Shown one piece after another: positions 58,509 to 64,000 of a stretch of DNA of 64,000 nucleotides. This DNA is from Izhakiella australiensis. Lineage in GTDB: Bacteria; Pseudomonadota; Gammaproteobacteria; Enterobacterales; Enterobacteriaceae. Every line of letters starts with the position of its first letter. Position 1 is the stretch's first letter. The position numbers were made by a program, and so were the translations under genes. The stretch lies in the NCBI RefSeq assembly GCF_002006995.1, contig NZ_MRUL01000005.1, positions 124,001-188,000 of the forward strand. Direction: 5' to 3'. The notes under the pieces are model-generated. The model was not told the DNA's origin and made no database searches. It saw nothing but the letters and a program-made list of their open reading frames with translations.

Positions 58509-58533
58509 GGGCGGCAAGCGCGGCCTGCCGCCC
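58509..58533 (-). terminator. terminator of the pst-phoU operon
   Basis: GGGCGGCA (58509-58516) and TGCCGCCC (58526-58533) form an 8-bp stem, 9 bp past the phoU stop. The following minus-strand tract TGATTCCCTCTTCCC is only moderately U-rich. Confidence 0.6.
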
Positions 58534-58542
58534 GGAGGAGGG

Positions 58543-59274
58543 TTACTCGGGCTTCACGCTGTCGTCACCGGCCAGCAGCTTATCCAGCTGGTCGCCGCCG
58601 ACGTGACGGAAATCCTGCCCCTTAACAAAATAGAAGATAATTTCGCAGATATTCTGGCAGCGATCGCCGATACGCTCAATCGCCCGCGCGCAGAACAGCG
58701 CCGTCAGCACGCTGGGGATAGTGCGCGGATCTTCCATCATATAGGTCATCAGCTGACGGACTATCCCCTCATATTCCTGGTCGACTTTCTTATCTTCGCG
58801 GTAGATATCAACCGCCGCGTTGAGATCCATACGCGCAAAGGCATCCAGTACGTCGTGTAGCATCTCAATAGTGTGACGGCCGAGCGATTCCAGGCTCACC
58901 AGCAGCGGCTGATGCTGGTGAGTAAATTTTTCCAGCGCGGTGCGGCTGATTTTTTCCGCCACGTCGCCGATGCGCTCAAGCTCGGAGATGGTTTTAATAA
59001 TCGCCATCACCAGCCGCAGGTCAACCGCCGTCGGCTGGCGCTTAGCGATGATGCGCACGCAGGCTTCATCAATCGTCACTTCCATCATGTTGACTTTCTG
59101 GTCGCCGTCAATCACCTGCTGAGCCAGCACCGCATCCATATTGTGCATAGCAAGAATGGCATCCGACAGCTGCTGTTCTACCATGCCGCCCATGGTCATG
59201 ACCTGGGTGCGAATATTTTCCAGCTCAGCATTAAACTGGCCGGAGATGTGTTTATTCAGATTTAAGCTATCCAT
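58543..59274 (-). CDS. phoU: phosphate signalling complex protein PhoU
   Basis: This 243-residue protein of two similar three-helix bundles is close to E. coli Pho[19 protein letters not shown] at the start, [25 protein letters not shown] and [11 protein letters not shown], each with the acidic metal-binding set. It couples the Pst transporter to the PhoR kinase and keeps the Pho regulon off when phosphate is sufficient. GGAGAG precedes tandem ATGs; the second is chosen by comparison with E. coli. It is last in pstSCAB-phoU. Confidence 0.98.
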   Translation of the reverse strand: MDSLNLNKHISGQFNAELENIRTQVMTMGGMVEQQLSDAILAMHNMDAVLAQQVIDGDQKVNMMEVTIDEACVRIIAKRQPTAVDLRLVMAIIKTISELERIGDVAEKISRTALEKFTHQHQPLLVSLESLGRHTIEMLHDVLDAFARMDLNAAVDIYREDKKVDQEYEGIVRQLMTYMMEDPRTIPSVLTALFCARAIERIGDRCQNICEIIFYFVKGQDFRHVGGDQLDKLLAGDDSVKPE

Positions 59275-59357
59275 CATCTCTCCAAGCCTGTCCCATTCAC
59301 AGGCGTAATCAGCGCCGCTCACGGCGGACCTTAACCAACAGCAACCGCCAATGCTAC

Positions 59358-61053
<1,696 letters not shown>

Positions 61054-61057
<4 letters not shown>

Positions 61058-62016
61058 GAACGCGCCCCCTCTTTTTTCGCCAGACGCAGAATTAATAGTT
61101 TGGAGATAGCCAGCACGATAAAGGTAATTACGAACAGGATCAGGCCCAGTTCCATCAGCGCCGCGACGTGGGTATCGGACTGCGCCTCCGCGAACTCATT
61201 GGCCAGCGCCGAGGTAATACTGTTGCCCGGCATAAACAGCGAGGCGCTATCCAGCTGGTAGGTGTTGCCGATAATAAAGGTCACCGCCATGGTTTCGCCC
61301 AGCGCACGACCAAGGCCAAGCATAATGCCGCCAATAACGCCATTTTTAGTAAACGGCAGGACGATACGCCACATCACCTCCCAGGTGGTGCAGCCGATGC
61401 CGTAAGCGGACTCTTTCATCATCACCGGGGTCTGCTCAAAAACATCACGCATTACCGAGGCAATGTAGGGAATGATCATAATGGCGAGGATAACCCCGGC
61501 GGCCAGGATGCCGATACCAAACGCCGGGCCGGAGAACAGCGCGCCGACGATGGGAATATTAGACATGAGGTCGCCAACGGGCGTCTGAAAATAATTGGCA
61601 AACAGCGGGGCAAAAACGAACAATCCCCACATGCCATAAACGATACTCGGCACCGCGGCTAACAGCTCAATGGCGGTACCCAGCGGACGGCGCAGCCAAC
61701 CCGGCGCCAGCTCGGTTAAAAACAGGGCGATACCGAAGCTAACCGGTACGGCAATAATCAGTGCGATAAGCGATGTCATCAGGGTGCCGTAAATCGGCAC
61801 CAGCGCGCCAAACTGGTCGCCCGGCGCGTCCCAGACTTTGCTCCACAAAAACGAAAAGCCGAACTTTTCCATACTCGGCCAGGAGGAGAAGATCAGCGAG
61901 ACGATAATGCCGCCAAGCAGTAAAAGCACAATCAGCGCTGCCAGTCTTACCAGCGCGCCAAACAGAATGTCGCCTTGCTTACCAGGGGCTTTAATTGCAG
62001 GCTTGGATGCAGCCAT
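61054..62016 (-). CDS. pstC: phosphate ABC transporter permease PstC
   Basis: This 320-residue permease is read from the ATG at 62016. The frame reads 28 codons further upstream but that part has no ribosome site and no family similarity. E. coli PstC has 319 residues. The EAA-type loop is [22 protein letters not shown], followed by [18 protein letters not shown]. It pairs with PstA and lies 131 bp after pstS. Confidence 0.98.
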
Positions 62017-62147
62017 AAAATTTCCGATTTTGATGAATAATTTCCCGCAGTAAGCGGGAGAGGGGGAGAAGGTAGCGCACGTATCTTCTCCCCGGCTCAT
62101 CCCCTGCCAACGGCGCAGAGGATGATGGTTCAGTCAGCAGAGACGAC

Positions 62148-63170
62148 TTACTGCGTTTTAACGTTAGCTTTCCACGCGTCGCGAATCTGTTTAACCACCG
62201 ACTCCGGCAGAGAGGCGTAATCCAGCTTAGTCGTCGCTTCGCCGCCGTTTTTGTAAGCCCAGTCGAAGAATTTAAGCACTTCGGCCGCCTTCGCTTTATC
62301 CTGCGGCTCTTTATAAACCAGGATGAAAGTCGTTGAGGAGATAGGCCAGGCGTTGTCGCCTTTCTGGTTGGTCAGGTCCTGAGCAAAAGATTGACTCCAG
62401 TCAGCGCCTTTGGCCGAATCGCTAAAGCTCTTCTCACTCGGAGAAATGGCTTTGCCGTCAGCATCAACCAGTTTGGTGTAGGTCAGGTTGTTCTGTTTAG
62501 CATAGGCATACTCTACGTAGCCAATGGAGCCAGGCAAACGCTGTACGAAGGCGGCGACGCCATCATTGCCTTTACCGCCCACGCCGACCGGCCAGTTTAC
62601 GGTGTTGCCTTTGCCGATTTTGCTCGCCCAGTCGCTGCTGACTTTAGACAGGTAGCTGGTGAATACGAAAGAGGTACCGGAGCCGTCAGCGCGGCGAACC
62701 ACGTTAATATTGCTGTCCGGCAGTTTTACGCCCGGGTTGAGCTTAGTGATTGCCGGGTCGTTCCACTTTTTAATCGTACCCAGATAAATGTCGCCGAGGG
62801 TTTTACCGTCCAGCGTCAGCTCGCCCGGTTTGATGCCCGGAACGTTAACCGCCAGTACCACGCCGCCGATAACGGTCGGAAACTGGAACAGGCCGTTTTT
62901 CTGTAAATCTTCATCGCTCATCGGCGCATCTGACGCACCAAAATCAACGGTTTTAGCAATAATTTGCTTAACGCCGCCAGAAGAACCGATTCCCTGATAG
63001 TTTACCTGGTTGCCAGTAGCCTTGTTGTAAGCCGCGGCCCACTGGTTATAGACTGGCGCCGGGAAAGTACCGCCGGCACCTGTCAGATTCGTTGCTGCGA
63101 ACGCCGAAGCCGCGCTCATAGAAAGAGAAACTGCAACGATCTGCGCCAGGTTTTTTTGCATCAGTGTCAT
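62148..63170 (-). CDS. pstS: periplasmic phosphate-binding protein PstS
   Basis: This 340-residue protein has a 25-residue signal peptide ending SAFA. The mature protein starts [16 protein letters not shown]. Phosphate-binding loops [26 protein letters not shown] and [12 protein letters not shown] are conserved. It captures phosphate for PstCAB. GGAGGG precedes the ATG. Two Pho boxes upstream show PhoB control. Confidence 0.99.
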   Translation of the reverse strand: MTLMQKNLAQIVAVSLSMSAASAFAATNLTGAGGTFPAPVYNQWAAAYNKATGNQVNYQGIGSSGGVKQIIAKTVDFGASDAPMSDEDLQKNGLFQFPTVIGGVVLAVNVPGIKPGELTLDGKTLGDIYLGTIKKWNDPAITKLNPGVKLPDSNINVVRRADGSGTSFVFTSYLSKVSSDWASKIGKGNTVNWPVGVGGKGNDGVAAFVQRLPGSIGYVEYAYAKQNNLTYTKLVDADGKAISPSEKSFSDSAKGADWSQSFAQDLTNQKGDNAWPISSTTFILVYKEPQDKAKAAEVLKFFDWAYKNGGEATTKLDYASLPESVVKQIRDAWKANVKTQ

Positions 63171-63246
63171 GTTCCCTCCACGGGAGTGATGTTTAATATT
63201 TTTGTGCCGTTTCAGAATAATTAGGAATTGCTGCAGGAGGGAAAAT

Positions 63247-63297
63247 AGGACAGTTTAGTGACAGTAAAATGTACCTAATATTACAGATTTGTGACAG
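63247..63297 (-). promoter_or_regulatory. two PhoB-binding Pho boxes upstream of pstS
   Basis: On the minus strand CTGTCACAAATCTGTAAT (63280-63297) and CTGTCACTAAACTGTCCT (63247-63264) each carry two CTGTnA-type half sites in the 11-bp spacing of the Pho box. They are separated by 15 bp, and the nearer one is 77 bp from the pstS ATG. Confidence 0.9.
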
Positions 63298-63315
63298 CCA
63301 GTGGAGAGTAAAACA

Positions 63316-63618
63316 ATGAGCGGAACGGTTCGTGAGATACTGCAGTACCAGCTTAAGGCCGGTGCGGGCGCGGCTTTTCATCAGATCATGCTGACACAAA
63401 GCCTGCCGCTACACCGCGCGGCGGGAATTGAGCTGAAATATAGCGGTATTTCGCTGATTGATGAAGATCGCTATTGCCTGATAAGAGAGTTTAACTCCGT
63501 CGAAGAGATGCACGCATCCCTTGAGGCCTTTTACGCCAGCGAGGCCTGGCTTTGCGGGCCGCGCCAGCAGATTATCGCCGCGATTGAATCAAGCCACCGG
63601 GTTATTATTGCCGGCTAA
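63316..63618 (+). CDS. NIPSNAP-like small protein
   Basis: This 100-residue soluble protein is read from the ATG at 63316, behind GTGGAGAG. An in-frame start at 63301 overlaps that site. A single ferredoxin-like (dimeric alpha/beta barrel) domain is suggested by REILQYQLKAGAGAAFHQIM, LKYSGISLIDEDRYCLIREF and the EEMHASLEAFYASEAW helix, as in NIPSNAP or monooxygenase-like proteins. Its function is unknown. It is divergent from pstS, with the nearest Pho box only 19 bp upstream. It is followed 22 bp later by a GNAT gene, probably in one transcript. In E. coli glmS occupies this side of pstS. Confidence 0.7.
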   Translation: MSGTVREILQYQLKAGAGAAFHQIMLTQSLPLHRAAGIELKYSGISLIDEDRYCLIREFNSVEEMHASLEAFYASEAWLCGPRQQIIAAIESSHRVIIAG

Positions 63619-63640
63619 CAGCCAACCTTTTAGGGAAATT

Positions 63641-64000
63641 ATGAATAGCTTCAGGATAGGTGAACTCAGCAGTCGCGACGCCGCGGCTTACCGCGAAATC
63701 AGACTTGAAGCGCTACGGCTTCATCCTGATGCATTCGGCGCATCCTTTGAAAATGAAACCCAGCAGCCGGAATCCTTCTTTGCCGCACGCCTGACGTCCA
63801 ACCGCGTTTTTGCTGGCTACGATAGCGAAAACCGGCTACAGGGCATCATTGGTCTCAATGTCAGCCCCTCGCCTAAAATGCGCCACATTACCCACCTCTG
63901 GGGTATGTACGTCCGGGCTGAAATGCGCGGTAGCGGGCTTTCCAGAGAACTTGTTGCCGCAGCGATACAAGCGGCTCATGGCAGCAAAACGATTAAACTT
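63641..64000 (+). CDS. GNAT-family N-acetyltransferase (partial)
   Basis: The frame is open from ATG at 63641 to the window end (120 codons), preceded by AGGGA. The N-terminal part FRIGELSSRDAAAYREIRLEALRL, the central GIIGLNVSP strand, LWGMYVRAEMRGSGLSRELV with the acetyl-CoA-binding R-G-x-G-L segment, and an AAAIQAA helix fit the GNAT fold. The C-terminus lies outside the window. The acceptor is unknown. It is cotranscribed, by position, with the NIPSNAP-like gene. Confidence 0.85.
   Translation, partial: MNSFRIGELSSRDAAAYREIRLEALRLHPDAFGASFENETQQPESFFAARLTSNRVFAGYDSENRLQGIIGLNVSPSPKMRHITHLWGMYVRAEMRGSGLSRELVAAAIQAAHGSKTIKL

Overview
The window is a chromosomal segment of a member of the Enterobacterales, most likely family Erwiniaceae (Pantoea, Mixta or Erwinia type). 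The right half keeps the enterobacterial backbone order ibpA-yidQ-yidR-dgo-yidA-gyrB-recF-dnaN-dnaA-rpmH-rnpA-yidD-yidC-mnmE-yieE-adeP-yieH-phoU-pstBACS, and the proteins are close to their E. coli counterparts. The Erwiniaceae assignment rests on ibpA standing alone without ibpB, on a 2-ketogluconate (kgu) operon, and on the overall gene mix. It is inference, not a species call. oriC itself is not in the window.

Region 1 (1-13.3 kb) is an AT-richer island. It holds an incomplete type VI secretion (T6SS) set: tssH, tssF, tssG, tssA, a divergent tssL-like gene, a TssM-topology protein ending in an OmpA peptidoglycan-binding domain, and an Eag/DUF1795 chaperone-like gene. The set is interleaved with fimbrial genes: a FimA-like pilin directly downstream of tssH and a two-domain tip-adhesin-like protein inside the tssA operon. 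A GlcNAc-type glycosyltransferase and a LuxR-type regulator are also present. No sheath, tube, spike, baseplate TssK/TssE or full TssM gene is visible. This mixed locus is the most unusual part of the window.

Region 2 (13.4-21.5 kb) contains yibF, a truncated autotransporter barrel, tag, and the 2-ketogluconate operon kguE-kguK-kguT-kguD. The operon lies behind a PtxS-type LacI repressor, and a perfect 14-bp PtxS-like operator lies just upstream of kguE.

Region 3 (21.3-29.2 kb) has a small YmiA-like membrane protein, heat-shock gene ibpA with a candidate RNA thermometer and sigma-32 promoter, yidQ/yidR, and the D-galactonate operon dgoR-K-A-D. The operon is followed by an MFS transporter of a different subfamily from DgoT.

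Region 4 (29.4-39.1 kb) is accessory. It has an SDR/AraC/SDR group and a periplasmic redox module: a b-type cytochrome, a Tat-exported molybdopterin oxidoreductase and a Met-rich MXKDX protein, divergent from an OmpR/EnvZ-type two-component system. yidA and a secreted C69 dipeptidase follow.

Region 5 (39.1-49.8 kb) holds the replication and translation core: gyrB, recF, dnaN and dnaA on the minus strand, and rpmH, rnpA, yidD, yidC and mnmE on the plus strand. They diverge from a GATC-rich, DnaA-box-bearing intergenic region.

Region 6 (50-64 kb) holds a YieE-type phosphopantetheinyl transferase behind an RcsAB-like box, adeP, yieH, an alpha-glucoside PTS/GH4/RpiR cassette, an AAHS-type MFS transporter, and the phosphate operon pstSCAB-phoU with two Pho boxes. 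Divergent from pstS are a NIPSNAP-like gene and a partial GNAT gene. No tRNA, rRNA, IS element or CRISPR array was seen.
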